Of a stretch of DNA of 64,000 bases, positions 35,227 through 45,418 are shown piece by piece; the stretch's first letter is position 1, and each line of letters begins with the position of its first letter. The stretch covers positions 1 to 64,000 of the forward strand of contig JAOTZC010000001.1 in NCBI GenBank assembly GCA_029861535.1, read 5' to 3'. Position numbers and translations under genes: made by a program. Under the pieces are notes generated by a model. It saw only the letters and a program-made list of their open reading frames with translations. It ran no database searches and was not told the DNA's origin. The stretch comes from Gammaproteobacteria bacterium (GTDB lineage: Bacteria > Pseudomonadota > Gammaproteobacteria > Steroidobacterales > Woeseiaceae).

Positions 35227-38200
35227 GGCAACACGATTCCTTTACTTTCAAGCTGACGCTGAATTGCCTCGACCAACTGTGCATCCTGGTAGGGCTTACC
35301 GAGGTAATCGTTTACTCCGAGCTCGATGGCGCGAGCGCGATGTTTGTCACCGACACGTGATGTGATCATGATGATTGGTACATCGGCGACACGTTCATCA
35401 TTTCGCACATGTGACGCGAACTCATAGCCGTCCATACGCGGCATTTCAATGTCGAGCAAGATAACGTCGGGCTTATTGTCTTGCATGACGCTAATCGCAT
35501 CGAGACCGTCTTTTGCAGTCAGCACACGCATGCCGTGACGCTGCAAGGTGCGCTCGGTAACGCGCCGCACTGTAATCGAATCATCGACAACGAGCGCGAG
35601 TGGTCTGTCGTCGGTCGGCGTCGGGGCCGCTTTCTTGAGCTCGACCACAGGCGCGCCTGTTCGTACCAAAGCATTGATATCGAGAATCAGCACAATACGG
35701 CCGTCGCCAAGAATCGTTGCCCCCGCTATACCGCGAATACCGGCAAGTTGTGGACCCACCGTCTTAACGACAATTTCGCGGCTCGCGAGCATTTCGTCGG
35801 TCAGCAGCGCCGCCGAGTATTCGCCGGCACGCACGAGGATCACCGGCACAAACATCTCGTCTTCGGGCAAGCTCGCTGCCTGGCCGCCGAGATACATGCC
35901 AAGGTGGCGAAATTTGTAAGACTGATCACCGTATTGGTAGCTTGGCTCGCTTTGACTCAGGAGGTTCTCAAGTTCGCCACGCGGTATTCGTGCGACGCCC
36001 TCAACAGATGGCAGCGGCAGTGCATAAACCTCTTCACCGGTTCGTACGATTAGCGCCTGTGTGATAGCCAATGTAAATGGCAACCGAACCGTAAAGTTCG
36101 CGCCCTGCCCGGTGACAGATGAAATACTCAGCGAGCCACCGAGCTTCTTGATTTCATTCGCAACGACGTCCATGCCGACACCGCGACCTGCAGATTGCGT
36201 AACGGCCCCTGCGGTCGAAAACCCGGGCGTCAGAATCAAGTCCATGATTTCTTCGTCGGTAACCTGGGTATCCGGCTTCAGCATGTCAAGCTCGTAAGCT
36301 TTGCGCCGGATGGCATCGACATCGAGCCCGCATCCGTCGTCAGAAACGTCGATGACCATTTCCGAACCTTCCCGATGCAAACGGATCGTTATCCGACCCG
36401 TCGCCGGTTTGCCATTGGACTGCCGTTCCTTGGGCTTTTCGAGCCCGTGCACCACCGCGTTTCTCAGCATGTGTTCAAACGGCGGCATCATTTTGTCCAG
36501 TACCTGTCTGTCGAGCTCACCAGAGGCGCCTTCGACCGCGAGCTCGGCGCGCTTGCCGGCCTCCTTCGCTGCTTGTCGGACAAGTCGCGTCAACCGCGGC
36601 ACATGGCGCTCGAATGGCACCATGCGCGTTCGCATCAAACCATCCTGTAACTCGGCCGTCACACGAGACTGCTGGAGTAACAGACTCTCAGCCTCCGTTG
36701 TCAGGTTTTCGAGCAGGTCTTTGAGGCTGCCCAGGTCGTTGGCGGATTCGGCCAGTGCCCGCGACAGCTGCTGAATATTCGAATACCGATCGAGCTCGAG
36801 AGGATCGAAGTCTTTCGCAACCAGCGTGTCCTGGTGGCTGTGCATAATCTGCGCTTCGGTTTCAATTTCAAGTTTGCGTAGCTGCTCGCGCAAACGCGCA
36901 ACCGTTTGGTCCAATTCTTCGACGTGAAACTCAAACGAGCTAACTTGTTGGCTAAGACGCGAGTGATAGATGCTGATTTCGCCGGCGGCATTGAGCAGGT
37001 CCTCGAGTAGATCCGCATCAATGCGCGCGAATTCCTGCCGCTCGCTGGCCGCCCTTAGCGGGCGCAATGCAGACGCCGGCTCTGGCTTGGCCGTTGCTGC
37101 AGGTTTGGCCCTCTTCTTCGGTTTGGCCTTTGGCTTGGATTTTGGTTCAGGTGCGGGCTCAGGCTCCGGTTCAGGCTCCGGTTCCGGCTCCGGTTCCGGC
37201 TCCGGTTCGGGGGCAGGTTCCGGCGGCGCTTCTTTCGTCGCAGGGGCTTCTGACACCTGCAGGTCGTCGACCAACGGTGTATCGACGATAACCATACTGA
37301 CCGCATCTTCCGGCTCGATGGTAAACGCACTCGTTTCCGCGCTTTCGACTTCTTTTTCGTCCGGCGCCATCTCGACGTCAGCATCGTCGGCAACTTCAAA
37401 ACCAGCGTTCGCCTGCTTAATGCGCTGCTCGAGTCCGATGGCCGCTTTAACCGGTTTGCTCGCAATAACGGCATCGCGCATGCGATGCAGTTCATCGATG
37501 CTGTGCTGCAGTAGCTCTTCAATCGCCGAGGTTACCTTGACCCGATCATTGTCGATCGACATCAGTAGCGCCTCAATTTCATGGCTCAGGTTGCCCATCG
37601 CCATAATACCGGCCATGCGCGCGCCACCTTTGAGTGTATGCAGATGGCGCTTGAGTTCCTCAACTAATGGCTTCGAACTCGTGTTTTTCGACCATTCGCC
37701 GAAAGCCTTGTCGACCGCCTCGAGAAGCTCAGCCGACTCTTCAGTAAAGATCGCAGCAATCTCGGCGTCGTATTCCGCTTCAACCGGCATTTCGTCAACG
37801 ACCGGCACGGCCTCAGGCTTCGGTTTCTTGACATCGACAGCCTCCGTAATGCCGACCAAGGTCGTGTCGGGCCGCTCAACGTTGTCCGTCAAGTGCGTGA
37901 TGTGTTCAATCAACGCGGTGTAGTCTGCGCGATTACGCTCCGGTTTGTTGATGTCACCGACAATCGCCGAAATCGCCTTCGCCGCAGCACGCACAGCATC
38001 GAGTCCGGATTGTTCGAAGCCGACCTTGAAATCGTAGACGCGTCGCACAAAGCGATTGAGCGCGCCGGCAACCGCAACGCCGCGTTCGACGTTGGCCATG
38101 TTCGCGCTGCCGTGCAAGGTATGGCACGCACGGTGCAATTTATCCGTCACGTCGAAAGGGGGTACGTATCCGTCACAAGCAGCGAGATATTCGCCGATCA

Positions 38201-40613
38201 CGCTCAGGTGGCCGGCCGTTTCTTTCGAGAAAATATCGAGCAGTACTGGATCCATTTCGAGTGCCGCCTGATCTGCCTCGACTGCCATCTCCGGCATGTC
38301 GACCGTCAACACGGCGGCATTAGGATCGCCATCGGCAAACGCATATGCGCGCGCCATTAGCAAACTGATATTAGTCGTTGGCTCGGCACCTACTTCTAGT
38401 TGCTCGACCAACTCCGGCACGGCCTGGGCGGCGTCGAGAATAAAATCGACCATCGGTGGCGTTCGTACGAGCGTTCGATTGATCAGCCGATTGAGCAGAT
38501 TTTCGATACTCCAACAGTACTCACCGATGCGCTCCGCACCGACCATGCGGCCGCTGCCTTTTAGCGTATGAAACGATCGCCGCACCGTTATCAGGGTCTC
38601 CATATCATCGGGCGACTCGGCCCAGACCGGCAGCTTGCGTTTGATCGACGCAATTTCCTCTTTGGCCTCTTCAATGAAGAGCTCGAGCAATTCCGGATCC
38701 AGATGTTCGGCATCCGCCGCAACGACAGGCAATGGCATGACGTCGGTCGCTTGCATCGAAGGCGGCTGAGCGGATTGCTCGATGGCCGCCGCGGCTGCGG
38801 CCTCGATGTCGAGTCGCGGAATCTTTACCGTAGCAGGGACCGGCGCCTCGGATTGCTGCCGCTCGAGCCGTTGCTCGACATCTCGTAGAACGGCAAGGCA
38901 GGCCTCCGCATTGTCGAGCATGTACCATGGCTCGCTGCGACCCGCCTTCACTGTCTCCATATAGTATTCAATACTGACAATGGCATCCGCGAGGCGGTCA
39001 GTCTCTTTTTGCGTCAGTTGTGCCGGTCCGCCGGATTGCAATGTCACTGTTATGAGCTTGCCGATGCGGTCGACCACTTCCATTGCGCGCGTCTTGCCCA
39101 ACATCAACAGGCCCGCTTTGATGCCGCGCACCAGCGACGGAATACTGTCAAGCCCTTGCGACGGCGCATTTGCTGTCATGCATTGGCTAATCGTCTCTTT
39201 GATGCGCGCGAGATTTATGATGCATTCCCGCATTACCGATTCGGCAACCTGTTGATAGTCGGCCGCTTCGGCGGCTGGCAATTCCTGTCCGGGCGCTGGC
39301 GCAGGAGCTTGTTGCGGTACGGTAAGTCGGATTAGCTGTTGGTCCAGTCGGTCTTCGACGCGCAACAGCGTCGATGCAATGTCGAGAATGATCTGATCGT
39401 TGGCGACACCACCACGCTCGACGACGCCTTTCAGCCGGTCGATTTCACCTTCGATATCTGAGCGTAGCTCGCCGAGCCCGAGCACGCCCAGTGTGTCCGA
39501 AATCTTCTTCAACAGTTCCAGTTGTGGCACGAGTTCGGCGGATTTATTCATGCCGGTGCGCACGAAGATGTCGAGTACATCTTTTACTCGGCCAAGATCT
39601 TCCTTGATGGCCGCAGCGACCGTTTTCATCAGCTTGACGCTTGGCGCTGACAGGGCCTCGCGCGCCTGTTCTACCTGCTCGTCACCCGGCAGCAATTCGG
39701 CAAGGTTGAACGCCGCACGGATCTCGCCTATGCGTTCGCCTGCGTTGCTGGAGCGCGCGACGTAATACAACAAATTGTTCAGTAGATCGTCGATCGGATG
39801 ACTGTCGAAAGCCTCAATGCCTTCATCGATCAGGAATTTTATCTGGCGATCCGTTTGGCCAAGCAAACGCTTGAGTGCCACCGACGTTTCTAGGCCGCCG
39901 TTCTGCAAAGCCTCGAGTACACCGCCAGCAACCCACCAGAGTTGATACATGTCATCGCGAGTGGACGCATTTTCAAGCGCCGCTGCGACCTTTGACAGCG
40001 TTCCTAGGTGCTGAGTTGAGTCGCCGCCTTTAATCCACCCAAGTAGCGCGAGCTGATATTTGGGACGCAGCCGAGTTGCGACTCGCACCGGTTCTTCGCC
40101 ACTGCCGTCGCGCTGCAATGACATTTTTTCGCTGCGCTGTGGCGAAAGATTCAGTAGCAGCAGAGTGCCTTCGGACAACAAGGGTTCGCCGCGTGCCGCG
40201 CGAAGATCATTTAGCATCGGTAACAAAACCAACGCTATATCGCGACCGCCGCCAAGCAGTCTTTCGATGTAAATTGGAAGCTGCACCATTGACCGGGTTA
40301 GAGCATCAAGGCCATCGGTGCGGCCTTTGCCAGCAATGAGCGACGCCAGGTATTTGCAGCCGAGCTCCATTTCTTCGGCCAGCAATGCGGCACCGTAGGT
40401 CTCGGTCATCTGCAGCGCTCCGCGGACCTGATGCAACAGCTCACCGGCGCGAAGCAGCGCCGCGGAACCGCCGCGACCGTCGACACAATCCTCAAGCGCC
40501 AGATGGGCGTTGCGAATCGTTTCGTTCAGCTCATCGCTAACGATAGCCAATGCGCGGACGGGGCTTTCGATGCCGTCGGTGCGCGCTTGCTTTATGCCGG
40601 TGTCGCCCGTCAT
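35223..40613 (-). CDS. chpA: ChpA/PilL hybrid CheA-type histidine kinase, 1796 residues
   Basis: The N-terminal ~600 residues are helical and Hpt/FimL-like without clear phospho-His. Three canonical Hpt domains follow: HTLKGSGRM (~680), HTLHGSANM (~829) and HTLKGGARM (~991). A Pro-Glu repeat and Lys/Pro-rich linker (~1130-1170) joins them to the CheA dimerisation region, HATPase (HMLRNAVVHGLEKPKERQ, ~1380; DDGCGLDVDAIRR), a CheW-like domain (~1520) and a C-terminal receiver with LDIEMPRMDGY (~1719). It controls type IV pilus twitching and cAMP in Pseudomonas. The protein is shorter than the ~2470-residue P. aeruginosa ChpA, with fewer Hpt domains. Confidence 0.95.
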   Translation of the reverse strand: MTGDTGIKQARTDGIESPVRALAIVSDELNETIRNAHLALEDCVDGRGGSAALLRAGELLHQVRGALQMTETYGAALLAEEMELGCKYLASLIAGKGRTDGLDALTRSMVQLPIYIERLLGGGRDIALVLLPMLNDLRAARGEPLLSEGTLLLLNLSPQRSEKMSLQRDGSGEEPVRVATRLRPKYQLALLGWIKGGDSTQHLGTLSKVAAALENASTRDDMYQLWWVAGGVLEALQNGGLETSVALKRLLGQTDRQIKFLIDEGIEAFDSHPIDDLLNNLLYYVARSSNAGERIGEIRAAFNLAELLPGDEQVEQAREALSAPSVKLMKTVAAAIKEDLGRVKDVLDIFVRTGMNKSAELVPQLELLKKISDTLGVLGLGELRSDIEGEIDRLKGVVERGGVANDQIILDIASTLLRVEDRLDQQLIRLTVPQQAPAPAPGQELPAAEAADYQQVAESVMRECIINLARIKETISQCMTANAPSQGLDSIPSLVRGIKAGLLMLGKTRAMEVVDRIGKLITVTLQSGGPAQLTQKETDRLADAIVSIEYYMETVKAGRSEPWYMLDNAEACLAVLRDVEQRLERQQSEAPVPATVKIPRLDIEAAAAAAIEQSAQPPSMQATDVMPLPVVAADAEHLDPELLELFIEEAKEEIASIKRKLPVWAESPDDMETLITVRRSFHTLKGSGRMVGAERIGEYCWSIENLLNRLINRTLVRTPPMVDFILDAAQAVPELVEQLEVGAEPTTNISLLMARAYAFADGDPNAAVLTVDMPEMAVEADQAALEMDPVLLDIFSKETAGHLSVIGEYLAACDGYVPPFDVTDKLHRACHTLHGSANMANVERGVAVAGALNRFVRRVYDFKVGFEQSGLDAVRAAAKAISAIVGDINKPERNRADYTALIEHITHLTDNVERPDTTLVGITEAVDVKKPKPEAVPVVDEMPVEAEYDAEIAAIFTEESAELLEAVDKAFGEWSKNTSSKPLVEELKRHLHTLKGGARMAGIMAMGNLSHEIEALLMSIDNDRVKVTSAIEELLQHSIDELHRMRDAVIASKPVKAAIGLEQRIKQANAGFEVADDADVEMAPDEKEVESAETSAFTIEPEDAVSMVIVDTPLVDDLQVSEAPATKEAPPEPAPEPEPEPEPEPEPEPEPEPAPEPKSKPKAKPKKRAKPAATAKPEPASALRPLRAASERQEFARIDADLLEDLLNAAGEISIYHSRLSQQVSSFEFHVEELDQTVARLREQLRKLEIETEAQIMHSHQDTLVAKDFDPLELDRYSNIQQLSRALAESANDLGSLKDLLENLTTEAESLLLQQSRVTAELQDGLMRTRMVPFERHVPRLTRLVRQAAKEAGKRAELAVEGASGELDRQVLDKMMPPFEHMLRNAVVHGLEKPKERQSNGKPATGRITIRLHREGSEMVIDVSDDGCGLDVDAIRRKAYELDMLKPDTQVTDEEIMDLILTPGFSTAGAVTQSAGRGVGMDVVANEIKKLGGSLSISSVTGQGANFTVRLPFTLAITQALIVRTGEEVYALPLPSVEGVARIPRGELENLLSQSEPSYQYGDQSYKFRHLGMYLGGQAASLPEDEMFVPVILVRAGEYSAALLTDEMLASREIVVKTVGPQLAGIRGIAGATILGDGRIVLILDINALVRTGAPVVELKKAAPTPTDDRPLALVVDDSITVRRVTERTLQRHGMRVLTAKDGLDAISVMQDNKPDVILLDIEMPRMDGYEFASHVRNDERVADVPIIMITSRVGDKHRARAIELGVNDYLGKPYQDAQLVEAIQRQLESKGIVLP
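37145..37224. repeat. 12-bp tandem repeat encoding Pro-Glu in chpA
   Basis: Copies of a GGCTCCGGTTCC-like unit, read on the plus strand, are repeated with small changes. On the coding strand they give alternating Pro-Glu residues in the ChpA linker. Slippage in such repeats changes the linker length in steps of four residues without breaking the frame. Confidence 0.85.
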
Positions 40614-40653
40614 CTGCGAGATCTTTAGTTCTTCCCTTTAAACTATCGACAAG

Positions 40654-42663
40654 TCAGCCCGTCCCGGTCTGCCTTTGTCCCTTCGCGGCGGTCGTGTTTG
40701 TTGAGGTCGTATGCAACGTTGTTGCCGCAATTGTTTCTTTGGGCAACGTGAATCCAGCGACAGTTTTTCTGAGTTGCGACGCGAACTCCGACAGCTTCGA
40801 AATAGCGGCGGCTGTCGCTGTCGTTGCCTTACCTGTTTGCCCACTAATTTCGCCGAGACGTTTCGTTCGTCGGGTCACATCTGCCGCAGAACCCGCCTGT
40901 TGTCGTGCCGAGCCCGAGATGTTCTGTACCAAACTCGCGATTTGGTTTGATACTTGTTCGATTTCGTCAAGTGCAGCGCCGGCATTCTCGGCAAGTAATG
41001 CCCCACCGACAACGTCGGTCGTGCTGCGCTCCATTGACACAACGGCCTCATTGGTATCGGCCTGAATTGTGCTAACGAGCACCTCTATCTGTTTTGTCGC
41101 GTTTGTTGACCGCTCGGCCAAACGCTGTACTTCGTCGGCAACAACCGCGAACCCCCGACCCGCCTCACCGGCCATTGAGGCCTGAATTGATGCGTTAAGG
41201 GCGAGGATGTTAGTTTGTTCGGCGATGTCGTTGATCAATTCGACGATGTTGCCGATTTCCTGGGAGCTTTCGCCGAGGCGCTTGATTCGCTTGGACGTTT
41301 CCTGAATCGTTTCGCGAATCGTATTCATTCCATCGATGGTTCGACGCACTGCTTCGCCGCCTTTATGCGCGACCTCGACAGAATGCCGGGCTACATCTGA
41401 TGAGCGTTCGGCGTTGCCGGACACTTCTTCGATCGATGCAGCCATCGAGACGATAGACTCCGTTGCGGCATTGATTTCTCGTGTTTGGTTTTCAGCGGCG
41501 CGTGCCATGTGTGAAGCTGTACTCTCGGTTTGCTTTGCAGCTGAGTCCACCATGATTGCCGTTTCGTTGACGGTAGTGACCAGTTTGCGAAGTTCTTCGA
41601 TGGCGTAATTAAAGGAGTCGGCAATTGTGCCGGTGATGTCTTCCGTAACCGTCGCCTCAACCGTCAAATCGCCATCGGCCAGCGATCCCATTTCGTCAAG
41701 CAGGCGCAAAATCGCCTGTTGATTGCGTTCGTTTTGTGACGTCTGTTCTTTCGCCATGCGTTCGAAAATGGCGCCGCGCGAATTGACTAATACGAGCCCG
41801 AGAACTAGCAGCAGCGCGAGCGCAATCAACCCGATCGGTATCCACGGCACGCTCAACGCGCCGGGCAAACCTAGCGCGCCCAATGACGCCGAGCCGCTGA
41901 ATGCTGAACCCATTAGTGTGTTTGACGCCTGCGTCACGTCGGCATGTGCCTGGCTCAAGCCTCCGATCGAACCGACGTTCGCCGTAATCGTCTCAACCAG
42001 CGGCCCGAGCTCGGTCAAATGACCCGTCAGGGGCACAAGCACCGCCTGCCGACCAGCAGCGTTAAGCGGCCGCATGTCCAAATTGGATGCTCCGCCAGCG
42101 AGCGCGTTGGCGACATTCTGCAGAAATGCGGCATCATCGGCGATAGCGTCCGCGGCCGTGGACGCATCGTCATTCATTGCGAGATTTCGAGCGGTCATTG
42201 CCATGCGATCGGCACGCTGTTGGAACTCCTGCACAATCGCCGTCGAACTACTGCGATTCAGCAAATCATTGGACAATGCGAGAATTGCGGCGGCGTTAGT
42301 TGTTATTCCGGCGCTGGCGGAATTCAGCGACTCGACCTCTGCACGCTTTTCGACGATCGCTGCGGTGCGGGACTCAAGCTGGCGCCAGTCATCGGAGGCG
42401 CCGGGCGCAATACCGCCTGCGTTTCGCCGCAGTTCTGCGAGGCGCGTAAGATTCGCATCGAGCGCATTAAAACCACCACCACGTCCCACCAGCGCATCTT
42501 CTGCATGCTGGGGAATTGCCTGAGATAGCGCGGCCAGTTCCGCCGCTGCGGCGGAGCCGCCCGCTGACTGCAAATAAACTAGCGCGCCGGCGGCGACCAA
42601 CGCCAAGGCAGTGATTAGCCCGACGATTCGAAAAACGGAAGTTGTATCAGTTGTGTTGGCCAT
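40654..42663 (-). CDS. pilJ: PilJ methyl-accepting chemoreceptor
   Basis: 669 residues. A first membrane helix (VGLITALALVAAGALVYL) precedes a long helical periplasmic PilJ-type sensor (~35-270), a second membrane helix (VPWIPIGLIALALLLVLGLV), HAMP-like coil, and the signalling tip EQTNILALNASIQASMAGEA then GRGFAVVADEVQRLAERS. It senses pilus-related surface signals for ChpA in Pseudomonas. It has 37-40 base gaps to its neighbours in the operon. Confidence 0.94.
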   Translation of the reverse strand: MANTTDTTSVFRIVGLITALALVAAGALVYLQSAGGSAAAAELAALSQAIPQHAEDALVGRGGGFNALDANLTRLAELRRNAGGIAPGASDDWRQLESRTAAIVEKRAEVESLNSASAGITTNAAAILALSNDLLNRSSSTAIVQEFQQRADRMAMTARNLAMNDDASTAADAIADDAAFLQNVANALAGGASNLDMRPLNAAGRQAVLVPLTGHLTELGPLVETITANVGSIGGLSQAHADVTQASNTLMGSAFSGSASLGALGLPGALSVPWIPIGLIALALLLVLGLVLVNSRGAIFERMAKEQTSQNERNQQAILRLLDEMGSLADGDLTVEATVTEDITGTIADSFNYAIEELRKLVTTVNETAIMVDSAAKQTESTASHMARAAENQTREINAATESIVSMAASIEEVSGNAERSSDVARHSVEVAHKGGEAVRRTIDGMNTIRETIQETSKRIKRLGESSQEIGNIVELINDIAEQTNILALNASIQASMAGEAGRGFAVVADEVQRLAERSTNATKQIEVLVSTIQADTNEAVVSMERSTTDVVGGALLAENAGAALDEIEQVSNQIASLVQNISGSARQQAGSAADVTRRTKRLGEISGQTGKATTATAAAISKLSEFASQLRKTVAGFTLPKETIAATTLHTTSTNTTAAKGQRQTGTG

Positions 42664-42699
42664 GGCGTGTGACTCGATTGTGTGCGGTCAGTCGCTTGA

Positions 42700-43263
42700 T
42701 CATTCCGCGGCTGCCTGCAGAAACATGTTGCTCTCCAAGAGGTCAAATAGATTGAAGATCGGCCAGCTTTCTTCGTTACGCTGAAAGCTGCCCGCGACAA
42801 ATCGGTCGCAGCGAACAACCATATCTGGCGTAGTCTCAGCCTGCTCGTGCTCCAAGAATCGACGAAATCCGAGCACTTCGTCGACGACGAGTCCGGCAGG
42901 GATCTCACGATGATTAACCGAAATGACGCGAGTGGTCCGTCGCAGTGTCGTCCGTCCACTGCCGAGCATCAATTTGACATCGATTAATGGCAGCAAATGA
43001 CCGCGCAGATTCGCGATGCCTAGAAGCCAACGTTTGGCACCGGGTACGCGGGACATTGATTCAGGCAACATCAGAACCTCCCGCACATGCTCGCGATCGG
43101 CGACAAACTGCTCGTCGCCGATACGGAAGCCGACACCGACAAACTCGGAGGAACCTGGTGCGCCGGCCACACCCGATTGTGCACTGGCGCTGCGGCGCTC
43201 GATCTCACGCAGCAGCTCGAACGGTTGCTTGACGAGGGACCCGAGCTCGACTGCCTTGCTCAT
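42700..43263 (-). CDS. pilI: PilI, CheW-like adaptor
   Basis: 187 residues from ATG 43263. A longer frame running back into pilH has no support. A leader helix (VKQPFELLREIERR) precedes the CheW domain: VGVGFRIGDEQFVADREHV, LLGIANLRGHLLPLIDVKLM, VVDEVLGFRRF. It bridges PilJ and ChpA. The distance to pilH is only 14 bases. Confidence 0.93.
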   Translation of the reverse strand: MSKAVELGSLVKQPFELLREIERRSASAQSGVAGAPGSSEFVGVGFRIGDEQFVADREHVREVLMLPESMSRVPGAKRWLLGIANLRGHLLPLIDVKLMLGSGRTTLRRTTRVISVNHREIPAGLVVDEVLGFRRFLEHEQAETTPDMVVRCDRFVAGSFQRNEESWPIFNLFDLLESNMFLQAAAE

Positions 43264-43277
43264 CAGACGATGCCCAT

Positions 43278-43643
43278 TCAGGCTGCCGTCACCGCGTTGA
43301 TCATGCTGACAAGTTGCTTTTCCGCGATTGGCTTGACGAGATATTCGACCGCACCCTGGCGCATACCCCAAATCTTGTCCGTCTCCTGATCCTTGGTCGT
43401 AATAATAATGATCGGGATGTCGGAAGTCTTCGGGTCCTGGTTTAGCTTGCGAGTCGCCTGAAAGCCATTCATGCCCGGCATAACGACATCCATAAGTATG
43501 CAATCCGGCCGCGAGGAGATAGCTTGCTTGAGGCCATCCGCACCGCTGTCGGAAACGAGAGTGTCAAACCCGTTTTTCTCGAGCATATTTTGAAACAAAT
43601 GCAACTCAGTCGGGGAGTCGTCGATGATAAGCACCGTTGACAT
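43278..43643 (-). CDS. pilH: PilH single-domain response regulator
   Basis: 121 residues, CheY fold. Phospho-acceptor Asp in CILMDVVMPGMNGFQATRKL (~residue 52), acidic pair in IIDDSPTE, and Lys in YLVKPIAEKQ. It opposes PilG in control of the pilus motors in Pseudomonas. A ribosome site (CCGGAG) precedes the ATG. Confidence 0.95.
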   Translation of the reverse strand: MSTVLIIDDSPTELHLFQNMLEKNGFDTLVSDSGADGLKQAISSRPDCILMDVVMPGMNGFQATRKLNQDPKTSDIPIIIITTKDQETDKIWGMRQGAVEYLVKPIAEKQLVSMINAVTAA

Positions 43644-43657
43644 TTTCTGTTCTCCGG

Positions 43658-44050
43658 TTAGTTGATCTGGTTCGAAATCGCACCAAGCAATTCGTCTTTC
43701 GTGAACGGCTTGGTCAGATATTGTTCAGAACCTACGATTCGGCCACGAGCACGGTCGAATAAGCCGTCTTTGCTCGACAACATAATGACCGGTGTTTCGC
43801 GGAACATCTTATTGTGTTTGATCAGCGAACAGGTTTCATACCCATCAAGTCGCGGCATCATAATGTCCACAAATATCAAGTCAGGCTGGTGATCGGCGAT
43901 TTTCGACAACGCGTCAAAACCGTCTATGGCCGTAAAGACCTGGCAGCCTTCCTTAGTTAACAGCGTTTCGGCTGTGCGGCGTATTGTTTTGCTGTCATCA
44001 ATGACGAGAATCTTGAGGCCATTTAGACTTCGAGACTGGGTGCTTGACAC
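43658..44050 (-). CDS. pilG: PilG single-domain response regulator
   Basis: 130 residues, CheY fold, starting at GTG 44050 with a strong GGAGG seven bases upstream. VIDDSKTIRRTAETLL, LIFVDIMMPRLDGYETC (phospho-Asp) and YLTKPFTKDELL are present. PilG is the output regulator that promotes pilus extension in Pseudomonas. It heads the six-gene chemosensory operon and diverges from gshB, the gene order known in Pseudomonas. Confidence 0.95.
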   Translation of the reverse strand: MSSTQSRSLNGLKILVIDDSKTIRRTAETLLTKEGCQVFTAIDGFDALSKIADHQPDLIFVDIMMPRLDGYETCSLIKHNKMFRETPVIMLSSKDGLFDRARGRIVGSEQYLTKPFTKDELLGAISNQIN

Positions 44051-44190
44051 CGGTTTTCCTCCAAACCCTAAATCCTAATTTACGAGCGCCCGTACCCGTA
44101 AAACACTCAGGAAAACGGACTTGTACCACATTGACATAAGTCCTGCTACGACCGCTGCCGCAGACGCCAAAAATCTCGTGAAAACCGATG

Positions 44191-44219
44191 CTTGCCGTGG
44201 CTTTTCGCCGATGTATAGT
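44191..44219 (+). promoter_or_regulatory. possible sigma-70 promoter of gshB
   Basis: TTGCCG (44192-44197) and TATAGT (44214-44219) are spaced by 16 bases, about 35 bases upstream of the gshB ATG. The match is moderate and no other evidence supports it. Confidence 0.45.
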
Positions 44220-44254
44220 GGTCCGCTGATAACCACTGCCGGGTATCGCTGGAA

Positions 44255-45211
44255 ATGCCAAACGCTGTGCTCAAAATCGGCGTCGTGATGGACCCCATCG
44301 ACAGGATCACGCCGAAAAAAGACAGCTCGCTCGCGATGTTGCTCGAAGCGACGCGTAGAGACGCCGAGATTCACTATTTTGAGCAATCAGATCTTAGAAT
44401 TCTGCAGGGCAATGCTCTCGGTCGTTCGAGGCGGCTTGAGGTCCGTGACACGAATGAGGCCTGGTGGACTTTCGGCGAGGCCCGCGACACGCCGCTTGGC
44501 GAGCTTGACGTGATATTGATGCGCAAAGATCCGCCGTTCGATATGGAATATGTTTACAGCACCTATATTCTCGACCGCGCGCGCGAGGCGGGTGCGCTGA
44601 TCGTCAATCACCCGCAAGCCCTCCGCGATATGAACGAAAAGGCTTACACCGCCTGGTTCCCGGAATGCACGCCTTTGACACTTATAACCCGCTCGATGGA
44701 CGACATGCGCGCGTTTCTTGCCGAGCATGGCCAAATTGTGGTCAAGCCTCTGGACGGCATGGGCGGCGCGTCGATCTTCGTGGTCAAAAAAGGCGATAAC
44801 AACGCGAATGTGATTTTCGAAACGCTGACGGAGCGCGGCTCTCGTTTTGCGATGGCGCAGCTATATATTCCGGAGATCAAACTGGGCGACAAACGTATTC
44901 TGTTGATTGACGGTGAGCCTGTGCCCTATGCGCTTGCCCGAATCCCGTCGGGCGACGATAATCGCGGCAATCTGGTGATGGGCGCGACGGGCAAAGGCCA
45001 GGATCTTTCCGCGAAGGACCGCGATATATGCGAACGTGTCGGGCCGGTACTCAAAGACCGCGGCGTCTTATTTGCCGGCATTGACGTTATCGGCGACTAC
45101 CTCACCGAGGTCAACGTGACTAGCCCGACCGGCATCCGCGAACTTGATCACCGATTTGATTTGAATATCGCCGGTCTGATGTTCGATGCGATCGAGAGCA
45201 CGCTAGCATAA
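44255..45211 (+). CDS. gshB: glutathione synthetase
   Basis: 318 residues, ATP-grasp. KIGVVMDPIDRITPKKDSSL opens the protein. IVVKPLDGMGGASIFVV, LGDKRILLIDGEPVPYALAR and TEVNVTSPTGIRELD are the signature blocks (ATP, glycine loop, metal). It joins gamma-glutamylcysteine and glycine. It supplies the cofactor for FrmA (17121-18230). The start context (TGGAA before ATG) is acceptable. The pilG-side promoter is divergent. Confidence 0.96.
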   Translation: MPNAVLKIGVVMDPIDRITPKKDSSLAMLLEATRRDAEIHYFEQSDLRILQGNALGRSRRLEVRDTNEAWWTFGEARDTPLGELDVILMRKDPPFDMEYVYSTYILDRAREAGALIVNHPQALRDMNEKAYTAWFPECTPLTLITRSMDDMRAFLAEHGQIVVKPLDGMGGASIFVVKKGDNNANVIFETLTERGSRFAMAQLYIPEIKLGDKRILLIDGEPVPYALARIPSGDDNRGNLVMGATGKGQDLSAKDRDICERVGPVLKDRGVLFAGIDVIGDYLTEVNVTSPTGIRELDHRFDLNIAGLMFDAIESTLA

Positions 45212-45418
45212 CGCGCATTCCGCTCTCATGACGGCGTTTGGGTTCGATTTGACACTTAAAATCGTTGCAAGCGGTGACACAGGTCTCACTACTGCCATGC
45301 GCGAACGGTTACACTGTTAAGAACGCTAGTAGAGCCAATAAGCGCTTGTTTACAGAACAGAATTGGCGGATGATTTGCGCGTGTTTTGGCGTCCGCGCGA
45401 GCATTCGGTAGCCCCGAT

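Noticed and set aside
37145-37224. Possible CRISPR-like array
   Set aside because: Repeats are contiguous 12-base units without spacers and keep the chpA reading frame.
36970-37923. 317-codon plus-strand frame through the chpA repeat, Gly-Ser rich
   Set aside because: Product is an artefact of the Pro-Glu repeat read backwards and of Ser-rich antisense sequence.
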